From: CAWAPS01 sp963783945
Lineage (GTDB): Bacteria > Actinomycetota > Acidimicrobiia > Acidimicrobiales > Palsa-688
DNA length: 40,719 nucleotides
Direction of reading: 5' to 3'
Assembly (NCBI GenBank): GCA_963783945.1
Contig: CAWAPS010000001.1
Span: 1 to 40,719, forward strand
A program made the position numbers and the translations under genes. The notes below the pieces were generated by a model. The model was not told the origin of the DNA. It saw only the letters and a list, made by a program, of their open reading frames with translations, and searched no databases. Below, one piece after another: positions 1 through 8,704 of the stretch (the first letter of the stretch is position 1; each line of letters starts with the position of its first letter).

Positions 1-132
1 CGCTGTTGCGGGAAGAACCGACCTGCGCCCAACCCGGACTGGTTGCACAATCTCCGACGGCGTCGAGAACCCACACACTGTCGATGGCGGCCTTGCGTCC
101 AGGCCCGCCCTGAGGCGGCTCGTCAAAGGTGA

Positions 133-896
133 TCAGGAAAAGCCGCCGGTCTGCATGATCATCATCTGGCTTTGCTCGACAACCTCCAGGCCTTGCCCGG
201 AGCACTTGATCGTGATGACCCCGAAGTCGTTTGAGATCTCGGCCCCGCCGTTCATGGTGAGCGATCGGTCGACCTCGTCGTCCGCCGGCACGAGCCGGCG
301 ATCGCTGGTACCGCCGATGACGTTCTGGTCGTTGAACAGGTTGCAGTTGACGGTTCGGACGTGGTCGCCGTTGAATGCGAGATCGTCGGTGTTGACAGTG
401 GCGACGATGGCATAACTGCCGCACGGGAGCACCTTGAAATCGATGCCGACGACAGTTCCGTCGTCGGGCAACGGAGTGATGCCGCCGATCGCAAATGTCG
501 TCGTGGAGATTCCTGGCGGCTCCCGGGTCACCCTTGGGCCCGGATGGTCCCGGTGGACCGGCAGGCCCTGAGGGTCCCGTTGCCCCGGTCAGCCCGGCGG
601 GCCCTGTCGGTCGGTTGGCCGGTCGCCCCGGCGGGGCCGGTTGGTCCCGGGGCGCCCGGTTGGCCCTTCTGATTCCAGGTGACCTGGGTCTCCCAGCCGA
701 AACAGTGGCCCATGGGGTTATGACTGCCGAGGGACGGGTCGATCAACCTCAGCGTCCCAACGTTGTTGAGCATACAACCCGTGTAGGTCTGGGCCGAGTC
801 CGGGATCGACGCCTGCGCCACCCCGGCCCCGGTCACGGCCAACCCAGCCACTGCCACCGCTATGACTACGGGCCGTCGTGCCAGCTTGACTGTCAT
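133..896 (-). pseudogene. Secreted collagen-like (Gly-X-Y) protein, frameshifted
   Basis: The start is the ATG at 896, preceded by a purine-rich GAAGAGGAG ribosome site. The first 30 or so residues are a signal peptide (MTVKLARR, hydrophobic core VVIAVAVAGLAV, AQA cleavage). A small domain follows with SIPDSAQTYTGC and GTLRLIDPS, then a TWNQKGQPGAPGPTGPAG start of a collagen-like tract, an arrangement common in actinobacterial exported collagen-like proteins. The reading frame shifts inside the tract (about 620-640). The next frame carries further triplets (GPAGLTGATGPSGPAG, GPSGPKGDPG), and a second shift leads to a C-terminal beta-rich domain ending at 133 (ITPLPDDGTVVGIDF to IMQTGGFS). All three parts are in order, so this is one gene with two frame breaks in repetitive GC-rich sequence. 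Function is unknown; a surface role is inferred. Confidence 0.75.
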
Positions 897-1038
897 CGCT
901 CCTCTTCTCCGATGCGCCATGTACGGGCGTACTAACCCTTTCGCTGCCACCATGGTGACGGCCCGTGACCGCGTACGCATCGGGTGATTCCCTACGTTGT
1001 CGGCGTTTGTCGACAGCCGGTGTACGAGAATCGCCCGG

Positions 1039-1205
1039 TGAGGGGCGAGGTAGTGGGTCGGGGCGTCGAGATAGACGTGGTGGCGGCCTTTCTCGACAGC
1101 CTCGAGGAAGATCCGGCCACCTTTGGCGTCGTGGGCCGAGCGGGGATCGGGAAGACCATGCCGTGGGAAGCCGCAATCGCCGCCACTTGCAGGTGTGGCT
1201 ACTAG
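1039..1205 (+). pseudogene. LuxR-family regulator N-terminal ATPase fragment
   Basis: The frame reads VVGRGVEIDVVAAFLDSLEE and then VVGRAGIGKT, followed by PWEAAIAA. This matches the start of large ATP-dependent LuxR/MalT-type regulators: a GR-x-x-E entry, a helix, a Walker A loop GxxGxGKT, then the WEA helix. A stop at 1203-1205 ends the frame. A neighbouring frame continues with a SSRPTANRPA stretch resembling the next strand of the family, so at least one frameshift is present. Only about 60 of the usual 900 residues remain. It is a relic and cannot encode a working regulator. Confidence 0.55.
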
Positions 1206-1534
1206 CGTGTCGTCCCGACCGACGGCCAACCGCCCGGCCAGATCGATGCGTCCAGAGGTAACGAAGATCGGGGCCTCGTTCGTCCTGGCCACGACGTTGC
1301 GAGAGTGTCACCTATCGTGGCCCATAACATCCCAGTCCCCCCCACACCGACCCATCCCAAAACGCCGGCCGTGAGGCGGATGTTCTCGACGATCGACGGG
1401 CCGCGGACACTACGTCGGAGTGGACACCCCATGTTGCTGAATTGGTCGCGATAGCAGTCAAGTTGGTTGTGAGATCCGCCAGTGGCGTAGTCGCTATCCG
1501 GGAGCGGTGACGGATAACACCGCGTATTAGAGGC

Positions 1535-1690
1535 GCGGGGGACATCTGGGTCGCGGAGATGACTGTCAGTTATACGGCGGCGTCCGGGCTATGGGGTGGA
1601 CGTTCTCAGATCAGGAAGGGCAAGATCGTGCACGAGACTGTCTACGTTGGCGAAGCGTTCGAGGTGCCCGAGCGACGGGCGCACTCGAGG
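1535..1690 (+). pseudogene. NTF2-like (SnoaL-type) domain fragment
   Basis: The open frame reads GDIWVAEMTVSYTAA, a short gap, then QIRKGKIVHETVYVGEAFE and VPERRA. The pattern of a strand, R-x-GKI-x-x-E-x-x-Y, then a proline-rich end is the last third of NTF2-like/SnoaL proteins, which are small alpha+beta barrels often used as isomerases or cyclases. No N-terminal part is visible, and the reading continues into low-quality sequence to 1855. Probably a remnant. Family assignment is from pattern only. Confidence 0.4.
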
Positions 1691-1882
1691 GTAGCGGCCG
1701 TAACTGACCCGCGGTCGGGGAACCGAGATCCCCGCTCACACTCTTGTCGGATCTGGCTGGCGCTCCGGCTCAGGCGGCGGCCGCACACCGACGGCTACCT
1801 CCTTACCCGTGCTAACGAGATGGGTGCCGCGGACCGACGTCGAACCTGCCGCTGAAGTGCCCCTAAGTCTCCAAAGAGATAT

Positions 1883-2741
1883 GTGTGTACGGAACCCCGA
1901 GGCGGGTTGTGGGGTGGGATAGCGTTGACGTCCATCGAACCCGCCAGGCGCGTCCAAGTCGGTGACTTAACGGTCGCCTTCCGCTCAGTCGGCGAGGGAG
2001 CGCCGCTGGTGCTTCTCCACGGCTTTCTTTGTGACTCCCGGGCCTGGCGGCGCCAGCTTGAGGACCTGGCAGAGGACTTCCGGCTGATCGCCTGGGATGC
2101 CCCCGGGAGCGGGGAATCCTCCGATCCGCCCCATACGTTCACTCTCACCGACTGGGCCGACTGCCTCATCATACTTCCTAGAAGCAGTCGGTGTAGGGGA
2201 GGCCAACCTTGTCGGATTGTCCTGGGGCGGCCTACTGGCCCAGGAGTTCTACCGGCTATATCCCTCCCGGGTACTGCGCCTGATCCTGGCCGATACCAAC
2301 GCCGGCTGGTTGGGATCGTTCGGACCGGAGGTGGCCCGGGAACGGCTGAAGCGCTGCGAACAAGAGTCGTATCTGCCTCCGGACCAGTTCGTCGCCAAGT
2401 GGGTGCCGGCCGAGTTCTTCCACGACGCCAGCGTGGCTCTGATTCAAGAAACGGCGAACATGGTCTCGGCCTTCCATCCTGCCGGGTTTCGGCTGATGGC
2501 CAAGTCGCTGGCCGAGGCCGACACCACCGTCATTCTGGACCAGATTGCGGTACCTGTTCTGCTCCTGTGGGGGGAGGCGGACCGCCGATCCCCCCTCGAT
2601 ACGGCAGAGCGGTTGGCCGGCTTCATCCCTGGCGCCGACCTGGCCTTGATCCCCGAGGCTGGACATGTCAGCAACATGGAGGAGCCTGAGCGGTTCAGCG
2701 CCGAGGTGCGTCGTTTCTGCCAAGCCAATCAAGTGGACTGA
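1883..2741 (+). pseudogene. Alpha/beta hydrolase, split by one frameshift
   Basis: The first frame (ATG 1883; alternative TTG about 1925) gives the N-terminal half with VLLHGFLCDSRAW (oxyanion His-Gly) and WDAPGSGESSDPP. At about 2170-2180 the frame changes by one base. The second frame continues directly with FLEAVGVGEANLVGLSWGG, where GLSWGG is the nucleophile elbow. It then carries the acid in LLLWGEADRRSP and the catalytic His in EAGHVSNMEEPE, ending at 2741. All triad residues are present, and total length (about 285 aa) is normal for the family, so only the single shift breaks it. It stands alone. Substrate cannot be told. Confidence 0.8.
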
Positions 2742-3370
2742 CCGGGCAGAACAGGCAGTACGGCGCTGGCTCGTAGCCTTGAACCCCTGTTAGGCCCTGG
2801 GGCGTCGAGCGACGTGTTGCCCGACCTCTTCGCTTGGAAGTCAGGCCTACCGCCGTCGCCCAGGACGTGGGCGGCGAACACCGACACCGTCCGGCCCCGG
2901 TACGCCGGGTCGAGGGCCCTGTCCCGGCCGTCGCTTGCTTTTCCATCCAAGCCCTCACGCAGCGCCGCCACTCCCGGTCATCGACGATATCGTGCCCGAT
3001 GCTCGGCTGGTGACCCGCTTGGTCCCAACGGGAGCCGCCGACCATCCCAATAATGCGACCGGCAGCTCGCCCAGTAACCGAAAGTTGAACGCCACCTACC
3101 GCCGAGTCTGTGGGATGGGTCCTGCACGAGATCGCAGGCCCCGCTGCGTGCGTGTCAAGCGCCCCCAAATAGCGAGTCGGAGCGGATCGAGCCGTTGGGC
3201 TTACCACCCGTCGGATCGACCGGTGCGTGCCGCCGGTCACCCGCACTGTCTGTCCCTCACAGCTACTTTGAATGACGAGTTAGCTGTCGGTGGCAACTTC
3301 AGGCCACGCCGGCCAAGCAGTGGAGAGCCCGAGATGCTGAGTCCTCGGCCGGGTCCTATGTGGGGCCGTG
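2742..3370. other. Stretch without a recognisable gene
   Basis: Open frames exist on both strands (for example 2729-2971 on the minus strand), but none shows a family motif or a convincing start. I see no repeats or RNA gene here. Confidence 0.4.
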
Positions 3371-3372
3371 AC

Positions 3373-3450
3373 TTGGGTATAAGTTGATTCTGACGGTCAC
3401 GCCCTTTCAACATGCGGAAGTTGTCGGCCTTCGCCACTACCGTGAGCTGT
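3373..3450 (+). repeat. Dispersed repeat, copy A (about 78 bp)
   Basis: This segment matches 17463-17541 with roughly 8-9 mismatches by eye, in the same orientation. Both copies contain TTGATTCTGACGGTCA, a short spacer, then CAACATGCGGAAGTTGTCGG. On the plus strand each copy could start a peptide MRKLSA(F/L)ATTV. On the minus strand each reads (M/V)TVRINLY. Flanks do not match, so it may be the end of a mobile element or a shared promoter plus start region. Confidence 0.7.
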
Positions 3451-3559
3451 GTCGACGGGCAGAACTGGGACGGTCACCCTTTCAGCAAGAGCGATCCGAA
3501 CGCCGGATATCTGGCGCGGGTTACGCATCCCGCCCACCTATCGACGGCCGTCGTTATGT

Positions 3560-3999
3560 GGCTCTTCGCGTTTGAGCGGGGTGTGAGTTGGGGAGTAGGT
3601 CCCAGTTGGGTCGGCCGACGTAGAGGAGTACCGCGAACTCTGAAGCTGCGGAAGTTGGTGAAGCCGAAGGCAGTTCCGTTGATCCGCTTTGATCAGGTTG
3701 TTGGCCGCCTCGGTGGCGGCGTTGGTGTGATGGGCTTGGTGCCAGGCGGCGATCTGGAGTCGTCAGCGGATCAGGGTGCGCCCGAGCGAGTTGACCTCGA
3801 TCCGGCGGGACCGGGCTTGCAGGTCGTGCCCGAGGCGGGTGACGAAGTCGAGCGCCACGCCGAGATCGAAATGATCATATATGGACCTGACCACTTCCTT
3901 GGCGTGCCAGGCGGTGCGACCCGACGTACGAACTCCGGCGCGCCACAAGCGGCCGCTCCCAAGATCACCGCCAGGGCGCAGGTCACCGACACTGCACAC
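3560..3999 (-). pseudogene. ISL3-family transposase C-terminal remnant
   Basis: On the minus strand the frame reads TAWHAKEVVRSIYDHFDLGV, later LGRTLIR, a stop, then LQIAAWHQAHHTNAATEAAN. A neighbouring frame continues with GTAFGFTNFRSFRVR. This is the end of an ISL3 transposase: the AWxxKE helix, the H(H/R)TNxxTEA(A/M)N motif containing the last catalytic Glu, then the (R/T)AFGFxNFxxxRxR segment. A stop near 3761 and at least one frameshift show it is dead. No N-terminal DDE part or inverted repeat was found. Confidence 0.65.
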
Positions 4000-4122
4000 C
4001 GCATCTGGCCACCCACCGCCCTCAAGGGTGTCCGCCCAGGTGACCAGGCCCGCAGCAGCCTGTTCCGAGGGACCGAGACGTATCGGGATGCAGGCAGCCA
4101 GAGCATGGTTCCCTCCTTTCCG

Positions 4123-4719
4123 CTACAGCGCCTTCACCGTGACTGAGTCCTCCGCCCAAGAGACCTCGACCAGACACTTTGGCTCTCCTGGCTGGTAGTC
4201 GCGTGGTCCGTCCTTGTACCACATCGTCTGTCTAAGTTCTAGCCAGCGGACTGCCTCGAAGTCCTCGCCGCCGGTATAGGTCTTCGTCCCGCCGGAGGCC
4301 CGGACCTCCTCCGGGCAACGCCGGGCCGCAGGACTGAGAGCGTCCTCGGCCTCACGCCGGTACCTGGCCCAGTCCTCGGCCTGGCGGTCCACTTTGCTGA
4401 GCTTGGATCGACGCTGCTCTTCGCGGTACCTGTCCAGTTTGCGATCAAAAAAGATGCACAGGCCAAGAACGTCCTCGCCACCGTGGGCCTCGTCGTGTGC
4501 GGACAACTGGTGTCGGTCAAAGATATGAAAGAGGGGCCACATGAACGGAACATCCCTATCATCGAGTTCCGTCACGGTGATTTCGTGCGCCTCGTAGAGG
4601 TGGCGGACCAGTCCATCGGGATCGCATGGGTCGGGATCCTCCCGTCGCAGCCATGGTCCACCGGCCCTGGCTACCCTGCAGTGCTCGATCCAGTGATCCA
4701 GCCCGAACTCCAGCGCCAT
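4123..4719 (-). CDS. Hypothetical protein, 198 aa
   Basis: The start is the ATG at 4719, chosen because GGGGAGGAG lies 8 nt upstream. The product is soluble and rich in charged and aromatic residues: MALEFGLDHWIEHCR, DDRDVPFMWPLFHIFDRH, a basic helix KLDRYREEQRRSKLSK, and a C-terminal strand pair near VRWLELRQTMWYKDGP. I recognise no family. It is the second gene of a two-gene unit with the preceding small protein, and both are probably read from the promoter at 5110-5138. Intact, with codon use like the other real genes of the window. Confidence 0.65.
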   Translation of the reverse strand: MALEFGLDHWIEHCRVARAGGPWLRREDPDPCDPDGLVRHLYEAHEITVTELDDRDVPFMWPLFHIFDRHQLSAHDEAHGGEDVLGLCIFFDRKLDRYREEQRRSKLSKVDRQAEDWARYRREAEDALSPAARRCPEEVRASGGTKTYTGGEDFEAVRWLELRQTMWYKDGPRDYQPGEPKCLVEVSWAEDSVTVKAL

Positions 4720-5029
4720 CAGATTGGCTCCTCCCCGTCGCCGTATGGACCGCACCCAGGGGGTACAGGTCGTCGAGCAGATCGATGGTGTCATGGATGT
4801 GGTCCACGATGAAGTTGATGCGATCGCGGATGACGTTGCCGCCGAGTATGTCGGGCGAGTCGCCGGTCTGGTAGGGCACCTCCAGGTTGAGGCGGCCGAG
4901 TTCGTGGAGGGCCAGGTACAGGGCGTCGAGAAGGTCGTCCGGCGTAGCGGGCGGCAGTTTCTCGGGGTTCGCCACCATCAACCGCAGGGTGCTGGCGGGA
5001 TCTCTAGCTGGTCCTGTATCGTTTTTCAC
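4559..5029 (-). CDS. Hypothetical helical protein, first gene of two-gene unit
   Basis: A GTG start at 5029 is preferred because GGGAGG stands just upstream; an ATG at 4978 is an alternative. The conserved-looking part is ATPDDLLDALYLALHELG, then GGNVIRDRINFIVDHIHDTI and DLLDDLYP, a helical amphipathic pattern. After DLYP the frame runs 50-odd residues into the next gene in another frame, which is unlikely to be native. If one base is shifted near 4755, the gene would end with a TGA at 4721-4719 overlapping the ATG of the downstream gene (TGATG), a typical coupled arrangement. So the C-terminal third is doubtful. Function unknown. Confidence 0.5.
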   Translation of the reverse strand: MKNDTGPARDPASTLRLMVANPEKLPPATPDDLLDALYLALHELGRLNLEVPYQTGDSPDILGGNVIRDRINFIVDHIHDTIDLLDDLYPLGAVHTATGRSQSDGAGVRAGSLDRALQGSQGRWTMAATGGSRPMRSRWTGPPPLRGARNHRDGTR

Positions 5030-5109
5030 GTCGGACCTCCCTACAAGGTGTCGACCATGGCCCCGACCGTCTCCGCGGTGCGGGGCCATTCACTTTCTGT
5101 GGGAGGCCT

Positions 5110-5138
5110 TACTTACATTGTGGGCGCCGACCTGTCAA
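5110..5138 (-). promoter_or_regulatory. Sigma70/SigA-like promoter
   Basis: Minus strand: TTGACA at 5138-5133, a 17-bp spacer, then TAAGTA at 5115-5110. It lies about 80 bp upstream of the GTG at 5029 and would drive the two hypothetical genes. The -35 box is perfect. Confidence 0.5.
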
Positions 5139-5681
5139 GCGAGTAATTTTCCGGCTGGACATCCATGTCCCGGTCACTGACATTGAACTTTCAAGCCTGG
5201 AATACCTCAGGGCTGCAAAGGGATGTCTGGGTAGTACACGGACAGCCCATTGACCCCATGCCAGCCCCTGGGTGACGTGTTACCTTCATCGAGGATCCTA
5301 CGGTCCGATTGTGTGTTGATGGTGAAGATGTGGTCACGGCCCACCCTTCGTGGCGGATTGTGGCTTTGGGGGGTAGTACAGCGAATCAGTCCGTCAATCG
5401 CGGTCACGCCGACGGCGAGCCCGAAGGGCCGCGACCCGGCAGGTACCGGAGCAAAAGCGGGCGTCCGAACGCGACGGCATCACAGTGCTGCGACAGAGGC
5501 GCCTATCGCCGGTTCGGAGCGCGCTCACGGATATCGCCGCGACCGTTCGCCCCGTCATTCCGCGCTCCACAGGCACCTGCTGCAATGGCTTTTCTTGAGA
5601 TCCGGAACACTGGCTGGAGGAGCGACCCTGGATGCGCCGAAGCTGGGTGCTGTCGCACCGGAGCTAAGGGCCTGAGGTGCG
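5139..5681. other. Stretch without a recognisable gene
   Basis: Several open frames on both strands (5250-5675 plus, 5207-5407 minus) have no recognisable domain or good start. Nothing further is seen. Confidence 0.35.
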
Positions 5682-6090
5682 AATGATATTTCTCTTGTGA
5701 TCTGGGACGACCCCGTCGCCCAAGTAGCCGCCCCGATCCCCGCATCTCCGCTACCCGGTTCCCGTTCCTGGCGAGGGCTACGACTTGGTGATCACAGCTG
5801 ATACATGGGAGGAGCTCGTGATCGCTATCCAGACTCGACTCGATGCCTTGCGCACGATCGCTGCCGGTTTCCCCTCGAGGCCACCTTCGCGGTTGGGTTG
5901 GCCGACACGATCGAGGGCTTGACCAACATTGCCCATGATGGCATCGACGAGGACTTCCACCGAGATGAGACGCCCCCCTCGAGAAAAACGGGCTCGGCGG
6001 GCCCGATGCGGACTCCCCTCGGGACCGATGTATCCGGCGTCACTCCCGGCGCGGAGCCATATGCGGCAGGTTGCTGCATCGGGGCACTTT
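5682..6090 (+). pseudogene. Degenerate partial copy of the flavin dehydrogenase gene
   Basis: This stretch is collinear at DNA level with about 11158-11560, inside the intact dehydrogenase at 10134-11783. Shared blocks include TGATCTGGGACGAC, CTCCGCTACCCGGTTCCCG, GCTGATACATGG, GGGTTGGCCGACAC and GGCATCGACGAGGACTTCCA. Indels and substitutions break the frame. It holds only the middle of the gene, with neither the FAD-binding start nor the end. It lies immediately upstream of the SDR gene, so a dehydrogenase may once have headed that run. Confidence 0.8.
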
Positions 6091-6179
6091 GGTCGGCGAA
6101 GAGGCGTTCGTATTTAGAAGATAAACTGCAACAAGGTGAACCCTGACGCCCGGAGCGTCCCAGCAGGATGGGTATTTGA

Positions 6180-6920
6180 ATGTCTATCAGCGGTAGAGTT
6201 GCTGTAGTGACCGGCGCCGGACGAGGGATAGGGCGCGGCATCGCCTTGCAGCTAGCAAAGGATGGCGCCGCGGTCGCGGTCTGGGATCTGGATCCCGCGG
6301 GCGCGGAGGAAACCGTTGCTCTGGTCGCGCGCGACGGCGGTCGAGCGATCGCCTGCGTCGGCGATGCGTCAGAGCAGGAAGATATTGCGCGCGCCTTGGC
6401 CCAGACCCGAGCTGGATTTGGGCCAGTATCCATCCTCGTCAACAACGCTGCCGTGGCTGACGTCTGCTCGTTTCCAGAAATAGGGGCGGACACACTGGAC
6501 CGGATACTCCGCATCAACCTGCGAGGCCCGTTCATTTGCACCCAGGCCGTCATCCCCGATCTGCTTGAGCAGGGGTGGGGGAGGATCGTTAATATCTCAT
6601 CATCTTCCGCCCAGGGCGGCGCGAAGAGGATGGCGCATTATGCAGCATCGAAGGGCGGGCTCATTGGCCTGACGAAGGCCCTCGCGATGGAGTACGTCGA
6701 CAAGGGAATTACCGTCAACCACATCCCGCCGGGCTTCATCGACACCCCGATGAGCGGCAGGTCACCCGAGGAGACGGAAGCGCTCGCAGCAGTCGCTCCG
6801 ATGAGACGCGCAGGCAGACCGGAGGATGTCGCCGCAGCCTGTTCCTATCTCGTATCAGACGCGGCCAGCTATGTCACGGGCCAGACGATCAGCGTCAACG
6901 GCGGCCGCTACCTATACTGA
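6180..6920 (+). CDS. SDR family NAD(P)-dependent oxidoreductase
   Basis: A 246-aa classical short-chain dehydrogenase. The cofactor loop TGAGRGIG is at residues 11-18 and the NNAA motif near residue 91. The catalytic Ser is in NISSSSAQGG, the Tyr/Lys pair is in YAASKGG, and the C-terminal end is TGQTISVNGGRYLY. Length and motifs are those of FabG-like enzymes that oxidise or reduce a secondary alcohol/ketone in the cytosol. It is followed by a small frame, a carboxymuconolactone-decarboxylase-like gene and an EthD-domain gene on the same strand, a set often seen in steroid or aromatic catabolism. The substrate is not deducible. A purine stretch AGGATGGG about 10 nt upstream of the ATG may act as ribosome site. 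Confidence 0.9.
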   Translation: MSISGRVAVVTGAGRGIGRGIALQLAKDGAAVAVWDLDPAGAEETVALVARDGGRAIACVGDASEQEDIARALAQTRAGFGPVSILVNNAAVADVCSFPEIGADTLDRILRINLRGPFICTQAVIPDLLEQGWGRIVNISSSSAQGGAKRMAHYAASKGGLIGLTKALAMEYVDKGITVNHIPPGFIDTPMSGRSPEETEALAAVAPMRRAGRPEDVAAACSYLVSDAASYVTGQTISVNGGRYLY

Positions 6921-6933
6921 GGAGATCCTGGAA

Positions 6934-7029
6934 ATGGTTGCCAGCGAACGGTGGACAGCGGATTTCGAGGTGCGTCACCAGGCCGGAAGGGCGCACGCGC
7001 AGCAACGTCTCTCCGTGGGAAAGGATTGA
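6934..7029 (+). CDS. Possible 31-aa leader peptide or small ORF
   Basis: ATG 6934 has a good ribosome site (GAGGAGATCCTGGAA) placed right after the SDR stop. The frame reads MVASERWTADFEVRHQAGRA and ends at TGA 7027-7029. That stop overlaps a TTG codon (7026) that is the likely start of the next gene. The arrangement suggests translational coupling. The peptide resembles nothing I know and could instead be the remnant of a longer gene. Confidence 0.3.
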   Translation: MVASERWTADFEVRHQAGRAHAQQRLSVGKD

Positions 7030-7688
7030 ACCTGCCGATTAGTGACAGTCGCCACGAAAACAAAGGCACGTCAGCCCCGCACGACGCCATCAAGGCGAGT
7101 TCACGTGACGAGGCGACCGTCGGCGCCCAGCGTATTGCCCCTCTACATCCGGACGAGTTCGGCCCCGAGGCCATCGACATTCTGACGGAAATGCGTACGG
7201 CCATGGGCGTGCCTCCCACGGATAGCGTGCCGGACTCGGTTGCGACCATGCTGCGCCATCCCAACCTTTATTCTTCCTATGCCAGGCTGGCGCGCCAGTT
7301 GATGAGCGGTTTCCTCGCAGCGCGTGATCGCGAACTCGTCATTCTACGTAATGCCTGGATTTGTCAGGCCCCGTTCGAATGGGGAGAGCACGTAGCCATC
7401 GGCAAGCGAGCCGCTGGGTTGACGAGCGAAGAGATCGATCGGGTCACGGCCGGATCGGTCGCACCCGGCTGGAGCGACCACGAACGGACACTTCTTCGCG
7501 CCGTCGAGGAACTCCATGAGAGTGCGATTATCTCGGATGAGACGTGGCGCGTTCTGGCTCAATCCTTCAATGAGAAAGAGCTGATCGAGATCCTGGTAGT
7601 CGTCGGTCAATACACATGTATCGCATTCGTACAAAACTCGCTCAGGGTAAAGTTGCGGCCAGAAAACCCGGGCCTATCGGCGCGCTGA
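7026..7688 (+). CDS. Carboxymuconolactone decarboxylase-like (AhpD fold) protein
   Basis: The conserved core reads RDRELVILRNAWICQAPFEW and then GEHVAIGKRAAGLTSEEIDR. Later come WSDHERTLLRAVEELH, ISDETWRVLAQSF, and LIEILVVVGQYTCIAFVQNS. This is the pattern of the larger CMD-family proteins with a single Cys in place of CxxC, the HV(A)IG helix, and a C-terminal helix pair. The frame is open from 6951, but TTG 7026 overlaps the preceding TGA and is the likely start (220 aa); an ATG at 6951 is possible. It lies between SDR and EthD genes, so a role in the same catabolic route is inferred. Confidence 0.75.
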   Translation: MNLPISDSRHENKGTSAPHDAIKASSRDEATVGAQRIAPLHPDEFGPEAIDILTEMRTAMGVPPTDSVPDSVATMLRHPNLYSSYARLARQLMSGFLAARDRELVILRNAWICQAPFEWGEHVAIGKRAAGLTSEEIDRVTAGSVAPGWSDHERTLLRAVEELHESAIISDETWRVLAQSFNEKELIEILVVVGQYTCIAFVQNSLRVKLRPENPGLSAR

Positions 7689-7718
7689 ACGAGCCGTCAT
7701 GACGGGAGGAAGAAACTG

Positions 7719-8123
7719 TTGGAGCAGCCAATCTACAAGATCCTTCTATTTCTGAAGAGAAACCCCTCCATGTCTGTGGAGGAGTTCAGGGATACGTACG
7801 AGACGGTGCATGCGCCGTTCTGTGCACCTCTCATGAAGGGAGCCTGCCGGTACTTCCGCCGCTATACGACTCTCATGGGCGCCCCGCATGCTCAGGACGT
7901 GACCGAACTGGAGTTCGATGTGATCACTGAGCTCTGGTACGAAGATCGGGCGACCTATGAGGCTGCGGTAGAACGAACAGCCAACCACAAAATGCCGGAA
8001 GAAGTTCTGCCGCGCGAACAGCAGATGTTTGATCGCCCGAAGATGCGTGTCGTTACTGTCGTGGAGTGCGAGTCCGACTTGGGGCGTTCGGCGAATGACA
8101 TCGACCAGCGCAGCACGGCCTGA
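7719..8123 (+). CDS. EthD domain-containing protein
   Basis: 134 aa from a TTG start with GGGAGGAAG upstream. The opening IYKILLFLKRNPSMSVEEFR and then YETVHAPFC match the EthD/YciI-type ferredoxin-like fold (K-R-x-x-x-MS-x-E-F, then H-x-P). The middle carries ITELWYEDRATYEAA, and the family's usual final strand is MRVVTVVE. EthD proteins often sit in catabolic clusters as small dimeric enzymes or accessory proteins. It is the third gene of the run beginning at 6180. Confidence 0.8.
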   Translation: MEQPIYKILLFLKRNPSMSVEEFRDTYETVHAPFCAPLMKGACRYFRRYTTLMGAPHAQDVTELEFDVITELWYEDRATYEAAVERTANHKMPEEVLPREQQMFDRPKMRVVTVVECESDLGRSANDIDQRSTA

Positions 8124-8704
8124 TCCAGGCGGCGTTCGGATAAGGAAGAGGACAGCACTGCTGATTCCCCGCCGCAATGCCTCATTCGAAGTCGCTCGCT
8201 GTCGAAACAGCCGACGGGGGGCCCGGTATGTCGGGAACCTGGCCACAAGAGACGGCTTAGATGCTCCACGAAGTGGATCTCGAAGTGACTGGCTCGAGAA
8301 CAGATGGGCGGTTTTTCGCGAGTCGGGCCTCGGATCTCGGGACGTTAGGCGCGCCCGACCGTCGCCGGCGCCGTCGGCGATGGGTCATGGCGTTTGTGGG
8401 GCGGAGCCGCGTACGTGTGGCTCCGATATCGTGGAGGCTCGATGCCCCGTGCACGTGGCCTACGTGCTCAACGTTGTGCCAAAATCGGCCCAGCAAACCG
8501 CCCGGCGGACTATCGCCGCGGTCGACACGAAACGGAGGTCGCCGCATGACTCATCTGAAACATCTCATCCTCAAATGTTGAGGTGATGACTATTTCTTCA
8601 CTACAGGGTCGTGGACCAAAGAAGCCTTGTACAATTGGGAGGCAATCTGTGACTGGTGGAGCTTGTGCGTCTAGGTTTTCGCGGCAGCAACTGACGAATC
8701 GGGA
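8124..8704. other. Intergenic stretch with one hairpin
   Basis: No gene with recognisable features. At 8569-8583 there is a perfect 6-bp hairpin CCTCAA-ATG-TTGAGG, extended by a few pairs with a bulge. No T-run follows, so it is not a classical terminator. Confidence 0.4.
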
